Shown in pieces: positions 25,921-33,057 of a DNA stretch of 64,000 nucleotides. The translations under genes and the position numbers were made by a program. Origin of the DNA: an uncultured Bacteroidales bacterium. GTDB lineage: Bacteria; Bacteroidota; Bacteroidia; Bacteroidales; F082. Below the pieces are notes generated by a model, which had not been told where the DNA came from, made no database searches, and saw only the letters and a program-made list of their open reading frames with translations. Position 1 is the stretch's first letter. Each line of letters starts with the position of its first letter. The DNA is taken from NCBI GenBank assembly GCA_900317055.1, contig ONFF01000004.1, positions 121,243-185,242 on the forward strand. The letters run 5' to 3'.

Positions 25921-26161
25921 CTGTCGTCGCTTCGCGTCATCGCGAGGAGGAACAACGAAGCGATCCATTTATGACAGATTTATGTAAGATTTAACTACGT
26001 TGAATGCAGAGCATTTGTTTCCTAAATCATCCATTTCATTCCCAATCATTTACCCGACAGCAAACGACAACAAACGACTGTAGTCGACTACAAACGTTTA
26101 TTCAACGGGTAGGTCTTGACAGACATTGCATCTTTGCAACAGAAATACAAAGCACTGCATC
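25921..26161 (+). promoter_or_regulatory. recurrent leader, copy A
   Basis: This is the first of three copies (others start at 26938 and 28541). It contains a GTCATCGCGAGG...CGAAGCGATCC hairpin, a stretch ending ATCCATTTCATT, CAAACGAC direct repeats, a 14-bp palindrome TGTAGTCGACTACA (26079-26092), and then TTGACA-N9-TCTTTG ending at 26136. The start codon ATGGAA follows 25 bp later. The TTGACA-N9-TCTTTG spacing is identical in all three copies. This indicates a shared promoter and operator. Confidence 0.7.
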
Positions 26162-26596
26162 ATGGAAGCAAAACAAACCGACAACAAAGAAATAAAAGAC
26201 TTCGTCAGCGTTGAAGAACGCATCCTCAAACTAGTAAGGGAAGCCTCAGAAACGGATTGAAAAAACAATCGCTGGGTGATTCTTGGGGAACCTACTCCAA
26301 AAGAGGTGAAAAAATTGAATGTCTTGTTGGGCTGTGATGTGACTGGATTCCAACGAATGATCGATATCTCAGCTGTGAAGCATTCGCGCAAGAAGCACCC
26401 AAATATAACCGAGGCCGACTTTTGCCTTATTCCAATGATTATTGCCGCCGCAGATGAAATCACACAGGGAAAGTCCCCTGATACCGTGATCTATCGCAAG
26501 ACATTGGAAAAAGAATACTATTATGTGGAATGCACCCGTACAGGAAGAAAAAGGTTGGCCATGAAGACCTTCTACAAAACAAAAATTGGCGGTTAA
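26162..26596 (+). pseudogene. PBECR-type nuclease-fold (barnase/EndoU/colicin E5/RelE-like) gene with in-frame TGA
   Basis: The frame starts MEAKQTDNKE, runs 32 codons and hits TGA at 26258-26260. It continues in the same frame with RWVILGEPTPKEV through KHSRKKHPN and RKTLEKEYYYVECTRTG to a TAA at 26596. The continuous frame, about 144 residues if read through, resembles phage-barnase-EndoU-colicin E5/D-RelE-like ribonuclease domains (PBECR group). A G-to-A change from TGG would explain the stop. The downstream part could still be translated from GTG at 26276. Its stop lies within the bidirectional terminator stem. I am sure of the frame and fairly sure of the fold group; enzymatic activity is inferred. 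Confidence 0.6.
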
Positions 26597-26695
26597 CAAC
26601 CTCGCAAGGCTCTAACCGCCAATGTTTTTCGTCTTCCGGTGCTATCTGCTACCCTTTGTGGTCGTGACGCTGTACGTCCTTAACGTGCCGGAACG
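26586..26695 (-). ncRNA. candidate convergent small RNA, unit A
   Basis: A consensus minus-strand promoter at 26702-26731 would start transcription near 26695. A perfect 10-bp terminator stem (TTGGCGGTTA 26586-26595 with TAACCGCCAA 26613-26622), followed on that strand by a T-run, would end it about 110 nt later, overlapping the last codons of the toxin-like gene. No open frame fits. The predicted RNA has internal inverted repeats and shares the core TACAGCG with the RNA of unit B. Confidence 0.5.
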
Positions 26696-26701
26696 ACACT
26701 G

Positions 26702-26731
26702 CAAAATTACAACTTTTCCACAAACCCGCAA
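26702..26731 (-). promoter_or_regulatory. minus-strand promoter in the unit A trailer
   Basis: On the minus strand TTG (26729-26731), a 19-bp spacer and TAATTTTG (26702-26709) match the Bacteroidales promoter consensus. The surrounding 85 bp, from CTGCAAAATTACAAC through ATGGATGAGATTTCTC to the REP-like hairpin, are nearly identical to 27681-27765. Confidence 0.72.
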
Positions 26732-26764
26732 GGGAATGGATGAGATTTCTCTTTTTACCGAGGC

Positions 26765-26830
26765 TCAGCAGCCATGTCATGCCAGCATGGACAGGTGCGT
26801 TGGCGGGCATCTACGGGGCTAGGCTACCGC
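26765..26830. repeat. REP-like hairpin (AGCCATGTCATGCCAGC type)
   Basis: The AGCAGCCATGTCATGCCAGC arm pairs with GGCGGGCATCTACGGGGCT, showing the family's GTCAT/ATCTA mismatch. It follows the unit A trailer. Between here and 26937 I see only hairpins (for example the GCGGAACGCC region near 26900) and no gene. Confidence 0.65.
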
Positions 26831-26937
26831 ACCCTGCATCTTCACGACAACGGACAACACCCCCGCCCCTTGTCGTCATGGCGGACCCTCATTCCGCGAA
26901 CGCGGAACGCCATCTCCTACGCTCTTGGGTCTCACTC

Positions 26938-27170
26938 CTGTCGTCGCTTCGCGTCATCGCGAGGAGGAACGACGAAGCGATCCATTTATGCCAGATTGAT
27001 GTAAGATTTAACTACGTTGAATGCAGAGCATTTGTTTCCAAAAAAACATCCATTTCATTCCCAATCATTTACCCGACAGCAAACGACTACAGTCGACTAC
27101 AAACGTTTAATCAACGGCTTAGTCTTGACAATTACTTTTTCTTTGCGACACAATCGCAAAAACATAGAAA
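26938..27170 (+). promoter_or_regulatory. recurrent leader, copy B
   Basis: Nearly identical to copy A from CTGTCGTCGCTTCGCGTCAT onwards. It keeps the GATTTAACTACGTTGAATGC segment, the GTCGAC core (here TACAGTCGACTACA) and TTGACA-N9-TCTTTG ending at 27145. One of the two CAAACGAC direct repeats of copy A is missing. The ATG follows the TCTTTG box by 25 bp. Confidence 0.7.
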
Positions 27171-27596
27171 ATGGAAGAGTTACAACAAGGAGCCTTTGGG
27201 CCCATCTACACCCAATTCAAAGGAAAACCGAAAGAGGCCATCAAATTTCTTAGGCTACAGCAAAAGGGAGAATGTATAGCTGCTCTGCATCGTGACGACA
27301 TTGGAGATATTGATATCGTTTGGGGCGAAGTGACAGACACAATAAAGCATAGAGGATTTGGGCTGTCGCATATCATCGACAAACATGAAGCTGACATCAA
27401 CCGACTGGGATTTCAAATTGAGGATTTCATCCCTATCATTGTACAGTATGGGAATTTCAACTTGAAGAAGTCCGACAGCCAGAAAATGGTTTTTGAAAGC
27501 AGGGGATTCCGTTTTGTCGTGGCCATTCAAAAAGACAATGGGAACACGAAGAATTGGCTTTTAACCGCATTTGACCTAACACAAAAGCCGAAGTAG
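27171..27596 (+). CDS. PBECR-type (barnase/colicin E5-like) putative endoribonuclease
   Basis: A 141-residue protein whose core, KGKPKEAIKFL, GDIDIVWGEVTD and GLSHIIDKHEAD, matches the solo barnase/EndoU/colicin E5/RelE-like nuclease fold found in phage polyvalent proteins and polymorphic toxins. The His in GLSHII and the later KHE are candidate active-site residues. It has no secretion signal and no obvious neighbouring antitoxin protein. The gene is framed by the recurrent leader and by a trailer with a minus-strand promoter, so control by a convergent RNA is possible. The stop sits in a bidirectional hairpin. The family call is moderately firm; toxicity is inferred. Confidence 0.72.
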   Translation: MEELQQGAFGPIYTQFKGKPKEAIKFLRLQQKGECIAALHRDDIGDIDIVWGEVTDTIKHRGFGLSHIIDKHEADINRLGFQIEDFIPIIVQYGNFNLKKSDSQKMVFESRGFRFVVAIQKDNGNTKNWLLTAFDLTQKPK

Positions 27597-27677
27597 AAAC
27601 TCCGGCTTATGTTTATCGTCACTGTCAAAAGCATCGACGTTGACAGTTTTGCATTGCCTACGCTGTATGGCAAAACG
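27585..27677 (-). ncRNA. candidate convergent small RNA, unit B
   Basis: From the minus-strand promoter at 27684-27713, transcription would begin near 27677 and end at the AAGCCG (27585-27590)/CGGCTT (27603-27608) hairpin followed by TTTTG, about 93 nt. The predicted RNA contains two clean hairpins: GTTTTGC with GCAAAAC enclosing TACAGCG, and CTGTCAA with TTGACAG. The TACAGCG core and the GACGA(T)AAACAT 3' segment are shared with unit A while the stems differ, hinting at conserved structure. Confidence 0.5.
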
Positions 27678-27683
27678 ATGCTG

Positions 27684-27713
27684 CAAAATTACAACTTTTC
27701 TACAAACCCGCAA
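27684..27713 (-). promoter_or_regulatory. minus-strand promoter in the unit B trailer
   Basis: TTG (27711-27713), exactly 19 bp, then TAATTTTG (27684-27691) on the minus strand, the same arrangement as in unit A. Confidence 0.72.
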
Positions 27714-27746
27714 GGGGATGGATGAGATTTCTCTTTTTACCGAGGC

Positions 27747-28540
27747 TCAGCAGCCAAGTCATGGCAGCATGGGCAAGTGCGGTGGCAGGCATCTATGGCT
27801 TTCTTGTCCTTTTCTCTTGAAAGAAAAGGACCAATTTTGCGCAAGCCGAACGCAGAGTCGAGCTCGCTCGAACTATGCTGAGGCAAAGCAAAATCAGCAA
27901 AGCTAAAAGTTCAAGGCCGACATCATCGGTCCCTACGCACAAAGCGGGCGCTTCCCCGCCATGTCGGCCAGGCCCACGCGCCCAACCCAATCTGTCTTTG
28001 GCGTTCCCATTCACTCAGAGCGAAGCAGCCATGTCATTCCTGCGTTGGCATGTGCGTTGGCTAGGAATCTATGGCTGCGGCACCTAGGAATCTGCCCATC
28101 TTATTATGAAAACCCGACATTGCATATCGGGGTGAGATAGGGGCGTCCTTTGACTCCGTCGAATCTTCGATTTCAGGACTCTGCTGAAGCAGGAAAAACG
28201 GCATCTAAAGCAGGGACCGGGAGTGCACGAAAGGTTAAGACCCATATCTCAACTTTTTTTGACCCATATCTGAACCAAAAGCACTATGGGTTTCTGGACC
28301 GTGAAGTATGGGGTAAATGGGCAGTAACTTCAGCATTCCCGTGAAAGCGATCCAGGTCAAATAGTCACCAAGTCACGAAGCCATAGGATAGAAAGCGAAG
28401 CTGCCATGTCATGCCGACGCTGGCTTGTGCGCTGGCGGGCATCTATGGCTGCGGCCTGGCATTGTCATCCGTCTTATTATGAAAACCCGACATTGCATAT
28501 CGGGGTGTGGTAGGGGCGTCCTTTCAGGACTTTGTCCCCA
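27747..28540. repeat. gene-free repeat zone
   Basis: No gene is supported. REP-like hairpins lie at about 27747-27800, 28024-28079 and 28399-28455. A GTCCTTTTCT/AAGAAAAGGAC hairpin lies near 27806-27831. Two copies of a module around CCCGACATTGCATATCGGG begin near 28097 and 28460; a third is at 29822. GACCCATATCT(C/G)AAC occurs twice, at 28239 and 28261, 22 bp apart. Short open frames here read through repeats and look non-coding. Confidence 0.65.
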
Positions 28541-28745
28541 CTGCCGCTTCGCGTCATCGCGAGGCACGAAGCGATCCATTTATGACAGATTTATGGAAGA
28601 TTTATTTCCAAAAAAAATCCATTTCATTTCCAATTACTTACCCGACAGCAAACGACAGCAAACGACTACAGTCGACTACAAACGTTTAATCAACGGGTAG
28701 GTCTTGACAAGGTTTGCATCTTTGTGGCATAAAACTACTTGTATT
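28541..28745 (+). promoter_or_regulatory. recurrent leader, copy C
   Basis: Third copy of the leader. It is shorter because the segment between GATTTA and TTTCC present in A and B is deleted. It keeps the CGAAGCGATCCATTTATGAC hairpin side, tandem CAAACGAC repeats, GTCGAC core and TTGACA-N9-TCTTTG ending at 28724. The start codon ATGGAA follows at 28746. Confidence 0.7.
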
Positions 28746-29645
28746 ATGGAAACAGGAAAAGAAAATGAGATTGTGCTTTATCAACCTAACGAAATGGTCA
28801 AACTTGAAGTGCGGGTACAAGAGGATTCCGTTTGGCTTACACAGCAACAAATTGCCGACCTGTTCGGAACAAAAAGACCCGCCATCACAAAGCACCTAAA
28901 GAACATCTATTCTAGTGGCGAACTGGAAGAAAACAGCACATGTTCCATTTTGGAACTTATGGGTAACGACGGAAAACAAATGTACTCCACCAAATTCTAT
29001 AACCTTGACGCGATATTGTCTGTAGGTTATCGCGTCAATAGCATCAATGCAACAGCGTTCCGTCGGTGGGCCAATCAGGTTTTGAAAGAATACTTGCTTC
29101 GCGGATATGCCATTAGGCAGCAACTACAGGTTTTCCAAATGCAGTTGGATGCACGTTTCGACGAACAAAGCAACAGGATTCGTCTATTGGAAGAAAAAAC
29201 CGATCTCCATTCAAAGAAGATTGACTTCTTCATCCGCACAAACCTGCCGCCCGTTGAGGGTGTGCTGTTTGAAGGGCAAGTCTTGGATGCACGCCTGTTT
29301 GCCGAAAACTTGATAAAGACGGCACAACACGAGGTCATCCTTATCGACAATTACATTGACGCTTCGGACTTCGACATCCTTGAATGCCGAAGTGCTGGTG
29401 TGGAGGCGACTATATTTGTGGAGAGAGTCACCCCTGCCCTATTGGTATTGCAGACTAATTGCCTGGTGCAGACCGGACGCAAGACTGAACTACGAACCAC
29501 CCGCACACGCGTGCACGACCGATTCCTTATCATCGACAGCCAAGTCTATCATCTGGGTGCATCACTCAAGGACTTGGGAAGGAAACTTTTTGCCTTCAGC
29601 AAGATGGGATTGGACAAGGGCTTGCTACTGGGACAAGTAATCTGA
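28746..29645 (+). CDS. RhuM-family protein
   Basis: A 299-residue protein of the virulence RhuM family. The N-terminal DNA-binding-like region contains SVWLTQQQIADLFGTKRPAI and NLDAILSVGYRVNSI. A coiled-coil region follows near residues 120-160. The C-terminal domain has HDRFLIIDSQVYHLGASLKD, a phospholipase-D-like HxD/HxK variant. The family is common in Bacteroidales accessory regions and its function is unknown; it was named after a Salmonella pathogenicity-island gene. The start at 28746 follows the recurrent leader. Unlike units A and B, no trailer with a minus-strand promoter follows. Confidence 0.85.
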   Translation: METGKENEIVLYQPNEMVKLEVRVQEDSVWLTQQQIADLFGTKRPAITKHLKNIYSSGELEENSTCSILELMGNDGKQMYSTKFYNLDAILSVGYRVNSINATAFRRWANQVLKEYLLRGYAIRQQLQVFQMQLDARFDEQSNRIRLLEEKTDLHSKKIDFFIRTNLPPVEGVLFEGQVLDARLFAENLIKTAQHEVILIDNYIDASDFDILECRSAGVEATIFVERVTPALLVLQTNCLVQTGRKTELRTTRTRVHDRFLIIDSQVYHLGASLKDLGRKLFAFSKMGLDKGLLLGQVI

Positions 29646-30048
29646 GAGGGCTGTTGTGGCAGCTTAGAAAGAAGGCCATCCTTAGGCGAAGTTCCAGCAG
29701 CCATGTCATGCCAGCATGGGCAAGTGCGGCGGCTGGCATCTGTGGCTGCGGCAGAATTCAGCAGCCATGTCATCCCAACGCTGGCATGTGCGATGGCTTG
29801 GGATCTATGGCTGCGGCTTATCATTGTCATCCGTCTTATTATGAAAACCCGACATTGCATATCGGGGTGTGGTGGGGTCGTCCTTTGACTCCGTCGAAAT
29901 GCTCTGCATTCGATGAAATCAATCTTCGATTTCAGGACTTTGATGCACCACCCCTCATTCACACATAATGACAACACTCCCGCCCCTTGCCGTCATCGCG
30001 GGCGCAGACCCGCGATCTCCTAAGCCACGAGGCGCATCTTAAACGAGA
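29646..30048. repeat. REP-like hairpins and CCCGACATTG module, no gene
   Basis: Two adjacent REP-like hairpins (29695-29752 and 29759-29817) are followed by the third copy of the CCCGACATTGCATATCGGG module with its ATCTTCGATTTCAGGACTT tail (29822-29940) and a GTCATCGCGGGC...CCCGCGATC hairpin near 29991-30017. Nothing coding is seen. This marks the junction between the toxin-like zone and the Ssp-like operon. Confidence 0.65.
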
Positions 30049-30651
30049 CTAATCCAACGATTCAGGTGCATCTTCAGATTCATCGTCCTTTTCTTGTTTA
30101 GGGCGAGTCAGGTCTTTAAAGATGTCAAGGAATGAGTTCTTGTTATAGAAATAACCTTCGTCTTCCTTTAGCTTTTCAGCCAATACGGATAGTCCGTAGT
30201 TGATGTACTCCTCCATCGTGAGCATCAGCATATTCACCGTTTCATTTACTGTCCGTTGGCCTTTGTCGAGGGCAATCCAATCTATATCAGGTGTTCGAGC
30301 AACGAGGGAGAGAAACATGTATTCCCTAAGTTTTGGATATGCTTTTCTTCCTTTCTTGGAGTCCAAATTACCCCAATACTGGATGGGCTGACCACAATCT
30401 TTGATGTCAGCATAATCGCCGAAGGGTTTTTGCCTTTTTGAATACAAACCTATGAAATAGGCCATGATAAGCACCTCATATGCTGCTCCAAGTATTTTAC
30501 CCTTCGCATCAGAGACGGCATTGGTTCCAACTCCAAAATCAGCAAGTGGCTTAATCACTTCGGTTTCGTAATGCTTTTCGTACGATGGCGTTTTTCTTCC
30601 CCATACATCGAAAATGTCTTCACGGTATTTGTTGTTGCTACTAATTGGCAT
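30049..30651 (-). CDS. unknown protein, last gene of Ssp-like operon
   Basis: A 200-residue soluble protein starting MPISSNNKYREDIFDVWGRK. I do not recognise a family. It is largely helical by composition, with an acidic C-terminus (EKDDESEDAPESLD) and no signal peptide. The start at 30651 lies 10 bp after the preceding ATPase stop, whereas the longer frame to 30756 would overlap that gene by 95 bp. Its place at the end of a tightly packed operon makes it part of the restriction module by context. Confidence 0.75.
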   Translation of the reverse strand: MPISSNNKYREDIFDVWGRKTPSYEKHYETEVIKPLADFGVGTNAVSDAKGKILGAAYEVLIMAYFIGLYSKRQKPFGDYADIKDCGQPIQYWGNLDSKKGRKAYPKLREYMFLSLVARTPDIDWIALDKGQRTVNETVNMLMLTMEEYINYGLSVLAEKLKEDEGYFYNKNSFLDIFKDLTRPKQEKDDESEDAPESLD

Positions 30652-30661
30652 GGCTTTAGTT

Positions 30662-32821
30662 TTAGATGGATTCAACATAGGTTTGAATGGTGGACAGGTC
30701 TTTTTCATCAAAAGGCCGTGCTTTTTCGATGCGGTATTTCTTTGCGTCAATCTCACTTAGACGCAGTTTGTCCAAAGTGGAATTTCCATCAGAGTCTTCA
30801 ACAAGGAAACTCTTGGTGACGATTATGGTCTGTTTGTTGATTCCAGCAATCACACCGAAAAAGTCGCTTTCCTTTGCTGCCGTAAACGACGAAGTAGGTG
30901 CATCGAAAATCAAAGGATAATCGTTTTCATGCTTGACGGTGGTCAATTTGGCAACTGCAAACAGCAACGACATGTACATTGTGGTCTTCAATGCCGTGTT
31001 GGCGTTGTAAATGCGTGAGCCGTCTGTATCAATCAAAATAATCTCAGCACTTGAATTGGGCTTTTCGACGATTTGTGCATAGCCTCTGAAATCGCCTTTA
31101 TTCAAAAGTCCAAGGTACTCATTGGTTACCTCTTCAAGTTGATCCAAGAAATCTCTTTTGTTCTTTTTCTTCGCCGACACAAACGAATCAAGGATTCTCC
31201 TGATTGCTTGGCTTGTCCTACTGTACATTGCAGCAGAAGAGTCTTCTGAAATCTTAGAGAAGTCAGAACGATAACCTTCCAAAAGGTCAGCGTGTTTCTT
31301 GATTTGTGCTTCCAAATAGTCCGAGCGGCGTTCTGCATCTGACCTCGCCTTCCACCATTCCGATATATTGTTATATGCGGACACGAGTTCGTCTTCTGAG
31401 ATCCCGTCGGTTTGAGCAAGAATCTGCTTTTTCTTCTCCTCTTCCTGTTCAATATTAGAAGATAACCTGTCAATGATAGCGTGCTTATTCAAGTTATCTC
31501 GTATCGCACTATCAATAAAACCATTCAAACGGTTAAGGAACTTCATGTTGTTGTGAAGAATTGAATATCTGTCATACAGTTCCTTGATGTAAGCATTTTT
31601 GAACAATGGTTCGACTTCTACCTCTTTTTCTTCTTCACTTTCCAAGGAGGCCAAATAATCTTCAAGACGCTTTTTCATGAAGAGATACGGCTCGGAACCT
31701 TTAGGTGCAGAGCGACCACAAATCTTGCAAAACTCTTCGTCAAGCATTTCCCTCATGGTATTCTCGTCGGGAATGTTTATCGCTAAAGGAACATGACCTT
31801 GGCTTAAATCCCTATTGATTTGAGCAACAATTTTTTTGGCACCAATTTCTTGGTCGTACTTACTCTGCTGTTTTCTTTGTTCTTTATCTAGACTCCCGAC
31901 CAAATCACGATATTCCTCAGCAATTGACTCAAAGCCCATAAGAATCCACATGTCGTCCAACAAGCGGAAAGTGTAGTTCTCATTAAGCTCTTTTTGTGCT
32001 TGCATTTTTTGCGAAATAAGGCTTTCAAGCCTTGAATTGGTATCCACTAACAGACTTGAAGCTTCTTTGTTCTTTTCGAGTTCCTCCAACAAGGTTTGAA
32101 AATTGAGGGCTTCATTCTTCTTGTTCTGAAGCTCAGTTTCCAATTCACCAATTTGTCTTTCTTCACCCGTGATCAAGTTACGCAAGCGTTGTGCCTCACT
32201 AGAGTTTTTCCTATCGGCCCTAATAGCATTATCGGTTGCTTTTTCCGCCCATGCTTTTGCGCTTTCCATAAAAGACAGATAAGGGTCGAAATCCCGAATC
32301 TGACTGAACGTTTCAACAAGATAGCTCATCGCTTCATCATTATTGAAAATGTTCAAATTCTGTTCGCCCTTAAACAAGCAATACTTTCTAATAGAAGGCG
32401 CGAAATCTCGGTCAAATCGTCGGATGGCATCTACCCCACTTTCCAAATCTTTCTCTACTCCTTTTTGTATGTATAAGTCGTATGCGAAATTGGAAGTGAA
32501 TATTTCACCACTCAGGCTTTTTGTGAATTTAAAAGACTTTTGAATCATCCTTTCACTGCCATCGTTGACGTAGGTCATTGAGACTTTGACATAGGCTGAT
32601 TCTGAATCCATGAGTTCGGAGATTTTCTTCTTGGATATATATTTGTTGTCGGCCTTTGGCAAAGAACCAACGGTATCAAACAGCCATTCGACAGCCTCGA
32701 ACAAAGTTGTCTTTCCATCACCGTTTGCACCTATAATCAGGGTCAAGCCATTGCCAATATCAATGGAGTTTTCTCCGTAATAACTCCTGAAATTTTCGAT
32801 AGTTAGATTCTTGATAATCAT
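30662..32821 (-). CDS. SMC/DndD-like ATPase, SspFGH-type restriction module
   Basis: A 719-residue ATPase of the SMC/RecN/DndD type. It starts MIIKNLTIENFRSYYGEN with Walker A GANGDGKTT near residue 33. Long coiled coils surround a central CKICGRSAPKGS zinc-hook-like element near residue 360. The C-terminal lobe has YPLIFDAPTSSF as Walker B. DndD and related ATPases couple ATP hydrolysis to DNA binding in phosphorothioation systems. The start overlaps the preceding 79-residue gene by 4 bp. The specific role here, modification-linked or restriction, is inferred from its position after the helicase gene. Confidence 0.8.
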   Translation of the reverse strand: MIIKNLTIENFRSYYGENSIDIGNGLTLIIGANGDGKTTLFEAVEWLFDTVGSLPKADNKYISKKKISELMDSESAYVKVSMTYVNDGSERMIQKSFKFTKSLSGEIFTSNFAYDLYIQKGVEKDLESGVDAIRRFDRDFAPSIRKYCLFKGEQNLNIFNNDEAMSYLVETFSQIRDFDPYLSFMESAKAWAEKATDNAIRADRKNSSEAQRLRNLITGEERQIGELETELQNKKNEALNFQTLLEELEKNKEASSLLVDTNSRLESLISQKMQAQKELNENYTFRLLDDMWILMGFESIAEEYRDLVGSLDKEQRKQQSKYDQEIGAKKIVAQINRDLSQGHVPLAINIPDENTMREMLDEEFCKICGRSAPKGSEPYLFMKKRLEDYLASLESEEEKEVEVEPLFKNAYIKELYDRYSILHNNMKFLNRLNGFIDSAIRDNLNKHAIIDRLSSNIEQEEEKKKQILAQTDGISEDELVSAYNNISEWWKARSDAERRSDYLEAQIKKHADLLEGYRSDFSKISEDSSAAMYSRTSQAIRRILDSFVSAKKKNKRDFLDQLEEVTNEYLGLLNKGDFRGYAQIVEKPNSSAEIILIDTDGSRIYNANTALKTTMYMSLLFAVAKLTTVKHENDYPLIFDAPTSSFTAAKESDFFGVIAGINKQTIIVTKSFLVEDSDGNSTLDKLRLSEIDAKKYRIEKARPFDEKDLSTIQTYVESI

Positions 32822-33057
32822 GCCAAAAGATTGTCATTAAGATACTTGAAAACAGTTTGGTAAACACGTTTTTGTTCGCTTGGGTCATCGGAGCCATTGA
32901 GTTCAACGATGATTTTAGCGACGGCTGAAACGATTGCATTGTTGGAATTAATCGCTTCATATACACCTTCATCATAGTCTTTTCGGGTGTATTCATATAG
33001 TTCTTGTAACTTGGGGTCGTCCAAGACCATTTGTAACATTTTGTCTTTCTGTGTCAT
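32818..33057 (-). CDS. small protein of Ssp-like operon
   Basis: A 79-residue helical protein (MTQKDKMLQMVLDDPKLQEL) with 4-bp ATGA overlaps at both ends, to the helicase gene upstream and the SMC-like ATPase gene downstream. Translational coupling at both ends argues that it is real and made in proportion to its neighbours. No domain is recognised. It may be a structural adaptor between the helicase and the ATPase. Confidence 0.8.
   Translation of the reverse strand: MTQKDKMLQMVLDDPKLQELYEYTRKDYDEGVYEAINSNNAIVSAVAKIIVELNGSDDPSEQKRVYQTVFKYLNDNLLA

Noticed and set aside
26079-26092. GTCGAC palindrome considered as a phage attachment site
   Set aside because: There is no integrase, excisionase or other phage gene nearby, and the site has the same position relative to the start codon in all three copies, which fits an operator better.
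26622-26822. Plus-strand frame after the first nuclease-fold gene, similar at protein level to a frame at 27640
   Set aside because: The similarity is explained by the duplicated DNA trailer. The frames start in different sequence and run into the REP-like hairpin, so they are not a conserved peptide.
25921-28760. Leader-cargo units considered as integron cassettes
   Set aside because: No integrase gene and no attC-type R'/R'' ends were found; the repeats lie mainly before the genes and contain promoters, unlike integron cassettes.
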